A DNA stretch of 54,482 nt from an uncultured Lentisphaerota bacterium (GCA_900320095.1 ONQZ01000010.1:1-54482), one strand, 5' to 3'; counted from the stretch's first letter, positions 43,609 to 51,893 are shown. The notes: generated by a model from the letters alone, not told the origin. Program-made: numbers and translations.

Positions 43609-44772
43609 ATGAACGCCGCTTCCATCTTTTTCCGCCGGGTGAGAATCCTGTCTGCCGTCCTGCTGTGTCCGGCGTTTTTTGCGTTCGCGTCCTGCTCATT
43701 CTTCGAGCCGGACGAACCGGAAACGCCGGAGGCGTCCATTGAGGCGGAAACGAACGCGGAAACGGATGCCGCGGAGCAGCCGAAGCCGACGGTCGGGATC
43801 AATGCGCCGCTGGTCATCCCGCCCCCGCCGGACTACGCGAATCCCGCCAGCTGGGTGCGGATAGGCGCCGGAGACTCCGTTCTGCCCGAATTCGAGGTAT
43901 TCTACATCTATCCGACGCTCTTTCAGAACAAGCTGCGTCCGGTGATGGACCACAGATTCGATCGCATCCGCACGAAAGCCTCGGACTACATCGACCTCAC
44001 GTTCGGGCTCCTGACCGATCCGGTGCATCCGCTGAAACTGTACGCGCCGTTCGTGCGGCAGGCGGACTATTCGACCACGCTGGAGACGGATTTCGCGTCC
44101 GATTTGAGCGACACGCTCCTTCAGTACGGCATCGAGGACACGAAGACCGCGTTTCGGTATTTCCTGAAGTTCTTCCACACGCCCGGCATGCCGTACATCC
44201 TGATCGGGCACAGCCAGGGCGCGTCCGACCTGTACGAACTCCTCCGCTCCGCGCCGGAGATCACGCCGGAATCCGGGTTCGCCGCCGCGTATCTGGCGGG
44301 GCTCCCGAAGAAGACGGCCGAGGAGATCGACCGGGATTTCGCTGGACGCGGGATCCGCCGGGGCAAAAGCGCGGACGACACGGGCGTGATCCTGACTTGG
44401 AACACGATCGCGCAGGACGCCGGGGAGAACATCTTCACCGTGCCCGGCGGGGCCATGATCAATCCCGTGAACTGGAAAACGGACGACACGCCCGCGGACC
44501 TGTCGGAATCGCTGGCAACGGGGTATTATTACGTGTCCGAGAAGGAGCCCGCGGGCACGTTCAGAGCCTCGCTGCTGAATGGCATTCATGCCGACCCGGA
44601 GCGCGGTGCTGTGATCGTGGGATTGCCGGGGGACAGCCAGTACGATGCGAGCGCGCAGATGGGCGAGGGGATCTTCCACGCCAACGACATCTTCTTCTTC
44701 GCGGAATTCCTGCGTGACAACATGGTGCGTCGCGCGGCGGCATGGCGCGAACAGTACGCGCGGCCGGAGTGA
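43609..44772 (+). CDS. DUF3089-family alpha/beta-hydrolase lipoprotein
   Basis: 387 residues. The signal peptide ends in the lipobox FASC (Cys29), followed by an acidic E/T/P-rich spacer. Family blocks are FEVFYIYPTLF, the nucleophile elbow YILIGHSQGASDLYELL (serine near residue 204), VILTWNTIAQ, GGAMINPVNWKTDD and a late FHANDIFFF. These match the uncharacterised DUF3089 hydrolases. The substrate is unknown, probably an ester at the cell envelope. ATG 43609 has GAGGAG nine bases upstream. Confidence 0.82.
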   Translation: MNAASIFFRRVRILSAVLLCPAFFAFASCSFFEPDEPETPEASIEAETNAETDAAEQPKPTVGINAPLVIPPPPDYANPASWVRIGAGDSVLPEFEVFYIYPTLFQNKLRPVMDHRFDRIRTKASDYIDLTFGLLTDPVHPLKLYAPFVRQADYSTTLETDFASDLSDTLLQYGIEDTKTAFRYFLKFFHTPGMPYILIGHSQGASDLYELLRSAPEITPESGFAAAYLAGLPKKTAEEIDRDFAGRGIRRGKSADDTGVILTWNTIAQDAGENIFTVPGGAMINPVNWKTDDTPADLSESLATGYYYVSEKEPAGTFRASLLNGIHADPERGAVIVGLPGDSQYDASAQMGEGIFHANDIFFFAEFLRDNMVRRAAAWREQYARPE

Positions 44773-44820
44773 GCCGGGAAGGCTGATCCGTTCCGGACCT
44801 TCTTTCAGGCGGAATCCGCC

Positions 44821-45432
44821 TCAGACGTAGGGATTGTTCTTCTTCTCGTACCCGATGGACGTGAACGGGCCGTGGCCCGGGACGACGCGCGTGTCGTCGG
44901 GGAGCTTGAACAGCTTATTGTGAACCGAATCCAGGAGCTGCTTTTCGCTGCCGCCGGGCAGGTCGGTCCTGCCGATGGAGCTGAAGAAGAGCGTGTCGCC
45001 GGAGAAGACGGTGGCGAGCTCGGGGAAATAGTAGGCCGAGCCGCCGGGGGAATGTCCGGGGCAGGGGAGGACCTGCATGCGCGGGTCTTCGGGCGGCCAG
45101 GTCGTGTCGGGGAGGTCTTCCGCGGCGGGGATGTAGTTTCCGACGGTGTTTCCGGGGCTGTAGTAGATGGGCTTGTCGGCGGGATTGAGGTAGACGCGCC
45201 GGACGTTCAGGGCGTCCGCGACGTCTCCGGCGGCGGAAATGTGGTCGACGTGGGCGTGGGTGAACAGGATGACCGCCTCGTCGTAGTCGAACGACCGCGC
45301 CTCGGCCTCGATGAGCTTCCAGTCGCCGCCCGGGTCGATGATGTACAGCGTGCGCGAGTCCGGCAGCTGGACGAGGCAGCAGTTGACCTCCAGCAGACCG
45401 ACGGTGACGGCTTTGAACGGGAATTCAGGCAT
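44821..45432 (-). CDS. Metallo-beta-lactamase-fold hydrolase, glyoxalase II-like
   Basis: 203 residues. The zinc motif THAHVDH (58-64) is followed by histidine in LPCPGHSPGGSAYYF, aspartate in VFSGDTLFF and histidine in VVPGHGPFT. FSSIGRTDLPGG is the YcbL-type glyoxalase II signature. It lacks the C-terminal helical domain of classical glyoxalase II, so it belongs to the short subfamily that hydrolyses thioesters. SD AAGGAG lies seven bases upstream. It converges with the DUF3089 gene. Confidence 0.9.
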   Translation of the reverse strand: MPEFPFKAVTVGLLEVNCCLVQLPDSRTLYIIDPGGDWKLIEAEARSFDYDEAVILFTHAHVDHISAAGDVADALNVRRVYLNPADKPIYYSPGNTVGNYIPAAEDLPDTTWPPEDPRMQVLPCPGHSPGGSAYYFPELATVFSGDTLFFSSIGRTDLPGGSEKQLLDSVHNKLFKLPDDTRVVPGHGPFTSIGYEKKNNPYV

Positions 45433-45489
45433 GATTCGATGCTCCTTTGCGTATGATATCCTGTGTTTTTGAAGAATAAGCGTGTCCGC

Positions 45490-47568
45490 TCAGTGCAGGC
45501 TGGACGGGCCTCCGTTCGAGAAGTTCGTGCCGCGCCAGCCGTGGCCGCCGCCGTTTCCGCCGCGGCGTCCGGTGCAGTTGTACTCCCGGTTGGTGTAGAG
45601 CGGATAGTTGTTGCCGTTTTCGTCCTTCGCCCAGACCGCGGTGGCGTCCAGCCAGTCGAGCCCGGCCTGGCGGAAGTCCGGATTGCTGAGCATGGCGAGC
45701 GCGGCCACGTAGTACGTGTAATAGCTGAGGTGGGTCGGATAAAGCTCCACGGCGCGCTTCCAGGCGTCCTCGATGCTCGGACTGCCGGAGAGGAGCGGGA
45801 CGAATTCGGTGAGGTAGTACAGCCAGTCGATATCCGTCATGGACATGCCGTTGACCGGCTCCAGCGCGATCGGGATGAGCGCGGTCTCCGTGAAGACGGG
45901 CAGGACCATGCGTCCCGCCTCGAACGGGCGGAGGAACTGTCCGTCTTCCGTCCTGATCCGGCCGATGGGTTTCGCTTCGGCGTTCGTCTCAATCCTGTTG
46001 ATGGCGCGGGTGTTGCCCAGCCTGTTCAGCGTCCCGGAAACGGCTTTGGCGTCCGCTCCGGCGTCGGTCCCGGCGAAGACCTGCCCGATGTCGGGCGCAT
46101 GGCGGCCGCGCCGGGTGCGTCCCATGGAGCCGGTGACGGTCACGGTGTCCTGTTCCGCCTCGAAATAGGCGAGCGCGCCGGACCGATAGTCCATGCCCTG
46201 CTTGAAGCGTCCGCGCAGATACTCTTCCCATTCCTGCTTGTCCTCGCCGTAGGTGCCCCATTCTTCGTCAAAGACAGCCCAGGAGAGATGCGGCAGGAGG
46301 TCGTACCGGCGGTCGGCGTCCCTGTCGTTGTAGGTCTCTTCGAAGAGCGCGGAGTTGATAGTGATCGTGATGTTGGTGAACGTGTAGTACGTGTGTTTGT
46401 TTCCGTCGTGCTCCTCGTTTGTTTCGACGTCGTCGCTTACCTCGTATTCGTAGGGCGTTTCACGGTTGAACACGTCATCGAAGAGTTTCTTTCCGCCCTT
46501 CGCATAGCGGCTGAGCGCGCCGGACTCCTTTGCGTCGCTGTAGGTCTCCGCCGACTCGGAGAAGTCGATGTGCAGGGGGAGGATCTCGGACTGTCCGGGG
46601 AAATCGTCCTCGAACTCGCATTCGAAATCGCCCCACCAGTTGCCGTTGAAATCCAGGCGGAGAAGCCTGTCGAGTCCGCACCAGTCGTGGGCGAGGATCA
46701 TGTCATAGATGTTTTTGTCTCCGAGGTAGTTCGCAAGGTCGCTCGGGGGATTGGTCGTGAGGTTGGGCATGCCGACGAATTTGAACTTGGTCCCGGCGGC
46801 GATGCCGTACGCGCGGTTTTCGGTTTCTCCGGTGAAATCGTTGTGCTGCGTGGAATAGTCGAGGATGGAATTGAGCATGGAGATGTACGGCGTGCGCCAG
46901 GCGTAGTCGTTGACGAAGACGGGCGTGAGGCGCTCGTAGACGCCTTCGTTTCCGACGAGGTTCAGGTACTTGATGTAGAAATCGCTGGAATCGGGATCGT
47001 AGGTGATGCCGTTGTTCTTCGCGGCCTGCTGCGCCGCGCCGAATCCGATCAGGGGGCCCGCGAAGGAAATGCGTGTCTGAAGCTGGGAAACGAGGCCGTC
47101 GAGCGCGTCGAGGAAACGTTTTTCCTTCTCCACGCGCAGGATTTCCTGAAAGAGCTTTTCCACGTTCACCGTGCCGTCGTGGTTGTAGAATTCGGCCTTT
47201 TCCGGGAACAGCGTGTACTCCTCCTGCGTGAGCGGTTTCGGGAGATCGGAGAAAAACTCCGCCGCGTTCGAGTTCGGATTGTCCAGAATTCCCTTCGCAA
47301 AAAACGGGTCGGAGATCAGCGTGCCGGTCGCGCGCACCAGATTCAGCTCGCCGATCAGGTTCAGCGAGTGCTTCTGCCATTCCGCCCCGGTCAGCGCGGC
47401 GGCGTCGACGCCGTTCTGCGCCTTGACCTTGCCCCGGATCACGGTCTGGACGTCGAACAGCAGCAGGATGGCGATGATGACGAGGATGAGCGCGACGACC
47501 GCCAGGATGAGCACCTGGCCCTGTTCGCCGCGTCCGCACCGCGTCATTGCTGTCTTGTTCCGTTTCAT
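45490..47568 (-). CDS. TadG-like large pseudopilin-related protein, putative
   Basis: 692 residues. The N-terminus GEQG-QVLILAVVALILVIIAILLLFDVQ (about 14-41) resembles the TadE/TadG or putative Flp pilus-assembly segment, with cleavage possible after G17, though no E+5 is present. KVKAQNGVDAAALTGAEW is the usual TadG continuation (AVDAAALA). The remaining 620 residues are soluble, with no recognised domain, rich in aromatic and acidic residues, and end with a glycine-rich stretch. A large extracytoplasmic part is typical of TadG proteins. It starts 6 nt after the TadE-like gene. Confidence 0.75.
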   Translation of the reverse strand: MKRNKTAMTRCGRGEQGQVLILAVVALILVIIAILLLFDVQTVIRGKVKAQNGVDAAALTGAEWQKHSLNLIGELNLVRATGTLISDPFFAKGILDNPNSNAAEFFSDLPKPLTQEEYTLFPEKAEFYNHDGTVNVEKLFQEILRVEKEKRFLDALDGLVSQLQTRISFAGPLIGFGAAQQAAKNNGITYDPDSSDFYIKYLNLVGNEGVYERLTPVFVNDYAWRTPYISMLNSILDYSTQHNDFTGETENRAYGIAAGTKFKFVGMPNLTTNPPSDLANYLGDKNIYDMILAHDWCGLDRLLRLDFNGNWWGDFECEFEDDFPGQSEILPLHIDFSESAETYSDAKESGALSRYAKGGKKLFDDVFNRETPYEYEVSDDVETNEEHDGNKHTYYTFTNITITINSALFEETYNDRDADRRYDLLPHLSWAVFDEEWGTYGEDKQEWEEYLRGRFKQGMDYRSGALAYFEAEQDTVTVTGSMGRTRRGRHAPDIGQVFAGTDAGADAKAVSGTLNRLGNTRAINRIETNAEAKPIGRIRTEDGQFLRPFEAGRMVLPVFTETALIPIALEPVNGMSMTDIDWLYYLTEFVPLLSGSPSIEDAWKRAVELYPTHLSYYTYYVAALAMLSNPDFRQAGLDWLDATAVWAKDENGNNYPLYTNREYNCTGRRGGNGGGHGWRGTNFSNGGPSSLH

Positions 47569-47574
47569 GCGCCG

Positions 47575-48168
47575 TTACTCCAGAAATGCCGAGGAATGGT
47601 TCGTGAGCTCGGATTCCGCTGAGATGTCGATGGATTCGCGTCCCGTGAGCCAGTCGTGCAGCGGGATGTCCAGCGGGTAGTGGACGAATTCAAAATGGAA
47701 GCGGGAGGTCTCCCCTGCCGACTGCACCGACATGCTCACATAGTGGTTTTTTCCGTGGCTGCAGAGCGCGCAGCCGCCGGTCAGCGGTTCCCCGTAGTGC
47801 GGACAGTGGTAGTTCGTGTGGACCCTGTCCTCGCCGACCCAGTTCGCGTATTCCACATTGCGGTCGCCCTCCATGTAGCCGCGCAGGAGCGATTTCTCCG
47901 TTTCAACGGAGACCCCGCGCGTACGGGGTTCCACCATGGGGCCGGATGCGGGCACAGACTTGATGAGAGCTTCGCGATAGGCGTATTCGTCGCGGAACCC
48001 GACGGCGGCGGAGCGCGCGCCGCGGAAGGCGGCGTAATCGGTGACCATGTCGGCGAGCACGAGCTGGAAAAGCTGGAGGATGCCGAACAGGATCAGGCCG
48101 AGCAGAAGCATGGACAGGAACGTTTCCAAGATCGCCGATCCGTGTTCGCCTTTTCTGCGTTCATACAT
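47575..48168 (-). CDS. TadE-like pseudopilin
   Basis: 197 residues. MYERRKGEHG-SAILETFLSMLLLGLILFGILQLFQLV contains the prepilin-type site G/SAILE with glutamate at +5 and the TadE AxxET pattern. VTDYAAFRGARSAAVGF follows as in TadE proteins. A CPHY...CALC cysteine pair in the soluble part could bind zinc or form disulphides. The start was set by GAGGAGG six bases upstream; a longer frame (to 48342) runs across the hairpin at 48338-48369 and is rejected. Confidence 0.82.
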   Translation of the reverse strand: MYERRKGEHGSAILETFLSMLLLGLILFGILQLFQLVLADMVTDYAAFRGARSAAVGFRDEYAYREALIKSVPASGPMVEPRTRGVSVETEKSLLRGYMEGDRNVEYANWVGEDRVHTNYHCPHYGEPLTGGCALCSHGKNHYVSMSVQSAGETSRFHFEFVHYPLDIPLHDWLTGRESIDISAESELTNHSSAFLE

Positions 48169-48337
48169 GATTCCCCTCCTCATCCGGACGCTCCCCCGGA
48201 TACAATGCGTCGCGCGCTCCCCGGCGGACTCTGCCGCCTCGGAGCCTGTTCTGACGCCGCTGGATCCCGTTGATATGCGGCTCAGGAAATGTCGGGGCAC
48301 ACAACGCACAGGCACGTCCTTTTTTGAAAAACATTCA

Positions 48338-48369
48338 GACACGGGCGGCGCACAGGCGCTCCCCGTGTC
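48338..48369 (-). terminator. Hairpin between the pilin and TadE-like genes
   Basis: An 8-bp perfect stem GACACGGG/CCCGTGTC with inner GCGC pairs, located 25 nt after the pilin stop. On the minus strand it is followed after 7 nt by TTTTT. It could partly terminate transcription, or protect pilin mRNA ends, so that pilins exceed TadE/TadG. Confidence 0.55.
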
Positions 48370-48393
48370 CGTACATCAGGCAGAAACAGCCGG

Positions 48394-48663
48394 TCAGAAA
48401 TTGATGCTGTCGCCGCCGTCTTTGTCCATGTTTCTCAGGTTGTTCAGCGAATCGCCTTTTTGACCGGCGGCGTCGGCGGCGGTGGAGTCGTTGCTGATTG
48501 CCGAGGTCGTTCCGGCAATCAGTTCTCTGATGCGGTCGCCGAAGAGGCCGAGCACGGTGAGTGCCGCCACCGCAACGAGCGCGATGATGATGATGTACTC
48601 CAGGATGGCCTGTCCGCCGGAGGAACGGCGTTTCATTCCGTAATGCTTTCTGTTGAACTTCAT
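48394..48663 (-). CDS. Flp-type (class IVb) pilin-like protein
   Basis: 89 residues. A basic leader MKFNRKHYGMKRRSSGG precedes QAILEYIIIIALVAVAAL. Glutamate and tyrosine lie at +5/+6 after the glycine cleavage site (E22, Y23), which is the Flp hallmark. FGDRIRELI follows, then a polar tail rich in D, N, S and A. The tail is longer than that of most Flp pilins. SD AAGGAGC is seven bases upstream. Confidence 0.87.
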   Translation of the reverse strand: MKFNRKHYGMKRRSSGGQAILEYIIIIALVAVAALTVLGLFGDRIRELIAGTTSAISNDSTAADAAGQKGDSLNNLRNMDKDGGDSINF

Positions 48664-48702
48664 ATCAGGGCTCCTTGGTTCGAGGTTCGTTTTTCGTTTG
48701 TT

Positions 48703-48864
48703 TCAGGGTTCCCAGGCGATCAGCGACAGGATGCGCCAGCCGTATTCCAGAAAGACCCGCATGAGAAGGAAAAGCGTGAGGGCGACGAGTACGACCATGC
48801 AGAGCATCACGGCATATTCCGCGAGCACCTGTCCGGATTCGCCTTTGCGCGCGCGCCGTCTCAT
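48703..48864 (-). CDS. Very small Flp-like pilin or pseudopilin
   Basis: 53 residues, easily missed. It reads MRRRARKGESG, then QVLAEYAVMLCMVVLVALTL, then FLLMRVFLEYGWRILSLIAWEP. The prepilin site is G11/Q12 with E16-Y17 at +5/+6, exactly as in Flp pilins and in the next gene. GGAGAAG precedes the ATG, and a promoter lies just upstream. The stop is 39 bp before the start of the 89-residue pilin gene. Coding is supported by SD, motif and context. Confidence 0.85.
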   Translation of the reverse strand: MRRRARKGESGQVLAEYAVMLCMVVLVALTLFLLMRVFLEYGWRILSLIAWEP

Positions 48865-48883
48865 TTTTCTTCTCCGTTACAAT

Positions 48884-48911
48884 ACGATAGCATATATTTT
48901 TCAGGTTTCAA
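48884..48911 (-). promoter_or_regulatory. Promoter of the Tad-like pilin cluster
   Basis: The minus strand reads TTGAAA (48906-48911), 16 bp, TATCGT (48884-48889), with TGC before the -10. A run of A-tracts separated by CG (48915-48952) lies immediately upstream. Confidence 0.5.
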
Positions 48912-48948
48912 ATCAAAAAAACGACAAAAAACGAAAAAAACGAAAGAA

Positions 48949-48969
48949 AAAACCGATCCGTCCGGTTTT
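48949..48969 (-). terminator. Terminator of the 49.0-51.8 kb operon
   Basis: On the minus strand AAAACCG-GACGGAT-CGGTTTT is followed by further T-rich sequence. The stem has only three G:C pairs, so strength is uncertain. Confidence 0.45.
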
Positions 48970-48999
48970 CCGTTCTTTCGCGGGCGAAAACGGGGGGGG

Positions 49000-50088
49000 T
49001 TATTTGTCCTTTTTCTTTTTCTTCGAGCTGTTCTTCTTGTTGTTTTTCGCGGCAGATTTCGCGACGTCGTCGAGGAATTCCTCGGAGAGGTTCAGCGTGA
49101 AGACGGCGTCGTTGCCCTTCGGTTCGTGCTTGAGCGTGGAGAGCGGGTTGGATTTGCCGCCCTGCTGGATGAGCTTGCCGTCCTTGCCGATCTCGAAGGA
49201 GGCTCCGGAGACCATGGTGTAGAGCGTGACGAAGCCGTCGACGGTCTGGAAGACTTCGTCGCGGATGGCGGAGCTGGTGCAGCGGAGCGTGATGGCGGCG
49301 TCGATGGAGCCGCGCGAGCCCTCGGTGATGCGCACGAAAATGTTTTTGAGGTTGTTGCGGATGTCCTCGATGCTGGGGTCTTCCTCGTCGAACTCGATGG
49401 AGCCGTCGCCCGCTTTGATCTGCGTCTTTTTCTCCTCGGCGGAGCGCGGATGGGCTTCTTCCTCGGCTTTCAGCTTGCCCTGGACGTAGGCGGCGTCGAC
49501 CGCGGCGGAAACGAGCGCGCCCTTGGTCTTCAGTCCTGTGAGCATCAGGGATGGTTCCGGGTTCACGGTCCAGATGTGAGGCTTCGTGTCGGGGAGGTTG
49601 ATGGCGAGGCGGCACTGCATGACGTCGTCGGAGATGAACTCGAAGATGGCGAGCGCGTCTGTGTCGCCGTTGATGGTGTGGATCGTCAGGATGCGCGCGC
49701 CGGAGAAGGTCGAGGCGGCGGTCTTGATGTCGTCGCGCCCGGCGAGGCGCTTGTAGATGGCGTTGACGCGTCCGGGTGCGTAGAGGACGACGTCCATGAG
49801 GGATTTGTCGAAGTTCATGGGGTCGATCTCGGTCAGGAAGAATGCGACGTCGCCGGTGAGGTCCTCCCTGATCATCGCCACGTCGTCGAGGCTGTGTTCG
49901 AGGTCGACGCCGTCCTTGAAGAGCAGCGTCTGGAGCGCGGGCGAGTTGACCGCCTTGTTCGCGTTGACGTAGAGCGCGAATTTCGCGTTCGAGGGAATGT
50001 AGGTTTCGGCGACTGCGAAGACGGACGGAGCGAGCGCGGCGAGCGCGAGCGTGAATGCGGCGGCCCTGATGCCTGACAGGATGTTCAT
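49000..50088 (-). CDS. Secreted protein of unknown function
   Basis: 362 residues with a signal peptide: MNILSGIRAAAFTLALAALAPSVFA, cleavage near residue 25. The mature protein begins with ETYIPSNAKFALYVNANKA and appears to hold two alpha/beta repeats (VAMIREDLTGDVAFFLTEID, and a later SIDAAITLRCTSSAI), then a lysine-rich tail ending KKKKKDK. The opening is reminiscent of secreted DUF3352-like proteins, without a firm match. SD AAAGGAC is present. It is the last gene of an operon with the three SecD-P1-like paralogues (31 bp downstream of them). Confidence 0.72.
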   Translation of the reverse strand: MNILSGIRAAAFTLALAALAPSVFAVAETYIPSNAKFALYVNANKAVNSPALQTLLFKDGVDLEHSLDDVAMIREDLTGDVAFFLTEIDPMNFDKSLMDVVLYAPGRVNAIYKRLAGRDDIKTAASTFSGARILTIHTINGDTDALAIFEFISDDVMQCRLAINLPDTKPHIWTVNPEPSLMLTGLKTKGALVSAAVDAAYVQGKLKAEEEAHPRSAEEKKTQIKAGDGSIEFDEEDPSIEDIRNNLKNIFVRITEGSRGSIDAAITLRCTSSAIRDEVFQTVDGFVTLYTMVSGASFEIGKDGKLIQQGGKSNPLSTLKHEPKGNDAVFTLNLSEEFLDDVAKSAAKNNKKNSSKKKKKDK

Positions 50089-50119
50089 GGGTGGCGTCCT
50101 TTCTGCCGTGTGGCCTGTG

Positions 50120-50704
50120 TTATTGCTGTGAGAAATGCATGAAGTTGCGGATGGCGTTCGCCTCGAGGTTCAGCGCGGTTGGCTCGTCGAACGGGCCGTC
50201 GACGACCACGGTGTCCTGGTCGGAGTAGAGGAAACGCGGCTTGATCGTGCGGTAGGAAATGCCGTCGATGACGAAGGCGAGCGAGGGGGCGTTGGTGTCG
50301 CGGCTGTCAAGACTGAGCTTGCGCCAGCTCTTGCCGCCGTCCTGCGTGAGGTGGAGACGGAGCTTGCAGAATCCGGGCAGGTCGTTGATCGCGATCGCCT
50401 CGATGGAGATGATGTCGGAGGAGTCGAGCAGCGGATTCCTGTCGATGATGATCTCGTCTTCGAACATGGTCTCGACCTCGATTTCCTTTTCGGCGCCGCG
50501 TTTGTGGCGGATGATCTCGTGGATGGAGACCACGCCGAACTCGCCGGGTTCCCCGACGACGGGCTTGTAGACTTCTTCCCTGTCGTCGACGTTGAGCGGG
50601 TCGAGGATACTGGACGCGCTGCCATCGCACGAGGTCAGCGCGACGAGCGCCGCGAGGCAGATCGCCGGGGAAAGAAAGCGGAATGTGTGTTTCGGTGTCG
50701 TCAT
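50120..50704 (-). CDS. Lipoprotein resembling an isolated SecD P1-head domain (paralogue 3)
   Basis: 194 residues. The lipobox is LTSC (Cys26). A short module with VVSIHEIIRHKRG and LLDSSDIISIEAI is followed by a region that reads like the SecD periplasmic head: CKLRLHLTQDGGKSWRKL, LAFVIDGISYRTIKPR and VVVDGPFDEPTALNLE. In SecD the corresponding stretches are of the type LTPEGAKKFAE, LAIVLDG and ITGNFTLEEAKDLA. Unlike SecD there are no membrane helices. The role is unknown, perhaps folding or binding of exported proteins (inference). Six bp separate it from paralogue 2. Confidence 0.72.
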   Translation of the reverse strand: MTTPKHTFRFLSPAICLAALVALTSCDGSASSILDPLNVDDREEVYKPVVGEPGEFGVVSIHEIIRHKRGAEKEIEVETMFEDEIIIDRNPLLDSSDIISIEAIAINDLPGFCKLRLHLTQDGGKSWRKLSLDSRDTNAPSLAFVIDGISYRTIKPRFLYSDQDTVVVDGPFDEPTALNLEANAIRNFMHFSQQ

Positions 50705-50710
50705 AGGTCG

Positions 50711-51274
50711 TTATTTGAGCCGGAAATGGTTTCTGGCGGCGTTGGATTCAAGTTTCTTCGCCGTGGCGGGGTCGAACGGGCCGTCCACGATGACGGAGTC
50801 GGTCACGTCGTCGTAGAGCAGACGCGGGACGAACGTGCGGTAGACGATGCCGTCGATGATGAACGCGACGTGCGTGCTTTTGTTCGGGAGGCTGAGGCCG
50901 ATCCAGTGGCGTCTGCCGCGGTCGGTCAGCTTCAGTTCGAGGCTGCAGTAGGGCGGCTGTTTTTCGATCGGGATCGCCTTGATCGCCTTGACGTCGGCGG
51001 AATCCAGCAGGATCGCCTTGTTCAGGCAGATGTCGTCGCCGAACATCGTGGGAGCCATGACCTCCTTGTCGGTGCCGCGGCGCAGCGTGATGATCTCCTG
51101 GATCTCGATGATGCCTTCCAGCGGACGGTCGGACATGTCGAGGTGTTCCGGATCGAACATGTTGTCGATGTCCTCGGCGGTGCAGCTCCGCCCGCCCGCG
51201 CCGCAGCAGAAGACCGCGGAGCAGACGAGCATGACGAGGGGGACCGCCCGTTTGATATGTTTCATGAGTCCCAT
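50711..51274 (-). CDS. Exported SecD P1-head-like protein (paralogue 2)
   Basis: 187 residues. A hydrophobic N-terminus ends in a cysteine cluster (VFCCGAGGRSC), possibly a poor lipobox. It shares with its neighbours IQEIITLRRG, LLDSADVKAIKAI, SLELKLTDRGRRHWIGLSL, VAFIIDGIVYRTFVPR and VIVDGPFDPATAKKLE. ATG 51274 was kept; M4 (51265) is also possible. It follows paralogue 1 by 7 bp, so the three form one transcription unit. Confidence 0.72.
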   Translation of the reverse strand: MGLMKHIKRAVPLVMLVCSAVFCCGAGGRSCTAEDIDNMFDPEHLDMSDRPLEGIIEIQEIITLRRGTDKEVMAPTMFGDDICLNKAILLDSADVKAIKAIPIEKQPPYCSLELKLTDRGRRHWIGLSLPNKSTHVAFIIDGIVYRTFVPRLLYDDVTDSVIVDGPFDPATAKKLESNAARNHFRLK

Positions 51275-51281
51275 GCCGGAT

Positions 51282-51830
51282 TCACTTCCTCATTTTGAAG
51301 TAGTTGAATTTCGAGTTGTTCTGAAGCGCCAGCGCGGTGGCCTGGTCGAACGGGCCGTCCACGATGACCGACAGCGCGTCATCGTCGATCTGACGCGGCA
51401 CGAATCCGCGGTAGACGGTGCCGTCGATGACGAACGCCAGCTGCTGGCCCTTGTGCTGGACGCTGAGGTTGATCCACAGCTTGTGGCCGCGGTCGGTGAG
51501 GTCGAAGCGGAGGTTGTAGAATCCCTGGTCGCCGGGGATCGGGACGGGCTGAATGTACTTGATCTCGGAGGAGTCGAGCAGCTGGATGGAGTTGATGGTC
51601 ACGTCGCCGCCGAAGTACGACGCCACGGTGCGTTCGATGCTGTCGCCTTTCTTCGGGCGGATGACCTCGTGGATGGACACCACGTTTTTCGGCGGGAGCT
51701 GCATTTCCTCCCAGTTGTCGGGATCCATATACAGGTTCACCTCTTCGTGGTCGCAGCTGTGGTAGCCGCAGCAGAAGATGACCGAGCAGAGAAGCGCCAT
51801 CGGAGCGAGAAGTTTGCGGAAGATTTTCAT
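51282..51830 (-). CDS. Exported SecD P1-head-like protein (paralogue 1)
   Basis: 182 residues. The N-terminal hydrophobic stretch MKIFRKLLAPMALLCSVIFCC is followed by GYHSCDHEE, a cysteine/histidine-rich start. Shared blocks are VVSIHEVIRPKKG, LLDSSEIKYIQPV, LRFDLTDRGHKLWINLSV, LAFVIDGTVYRGFVPR and VIVDGPFDQATALAL. It is the first gene of the operon, with a promoter at 51866-51893. Downstream are two paralogues and the secreted unknown protein. Confidence 0.73.
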   Translation of the reverse strand: MKIFRKLLAPMALLCSVIFCCGYHSCDHEEVNLYMDPDNWEEMQLPPKNVVSIHEVIRPKKGDSIERTVASYFGGDVTINSIQLLDSSEIKYIQPVPIPGDQGFYNLRFDLTDRGHKLWINLSVQHKGQQLAFVIDGTVYRGFVPRQIDDDALSVIVDGPFDQATALALQNNSKFNYFKMRK

Positions 51831-51865
51831 GAATATACCCTTGGATTGTATCAGCCGTAACTAAT

Positions 51866-51893
51866 AAGATAGACTCCAAACGCGAAAATGCAA
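51866..51893 (-). promoter_or_regulatory. Promoter of the SecD-P1-like operon
   Basis: The minus strand reads TTGCAT (51888-51893), 16 bp, TATCTT (51866-51871). The predicted leader is about 28-30 nt. Confidence 0.5.

Noticed and set aside
45463..47622. 719-codon plus-strand frame
   Set aside because: It is antisense to the TadG-like gene, which has a pilin-type N-terminus, SD and operon context.
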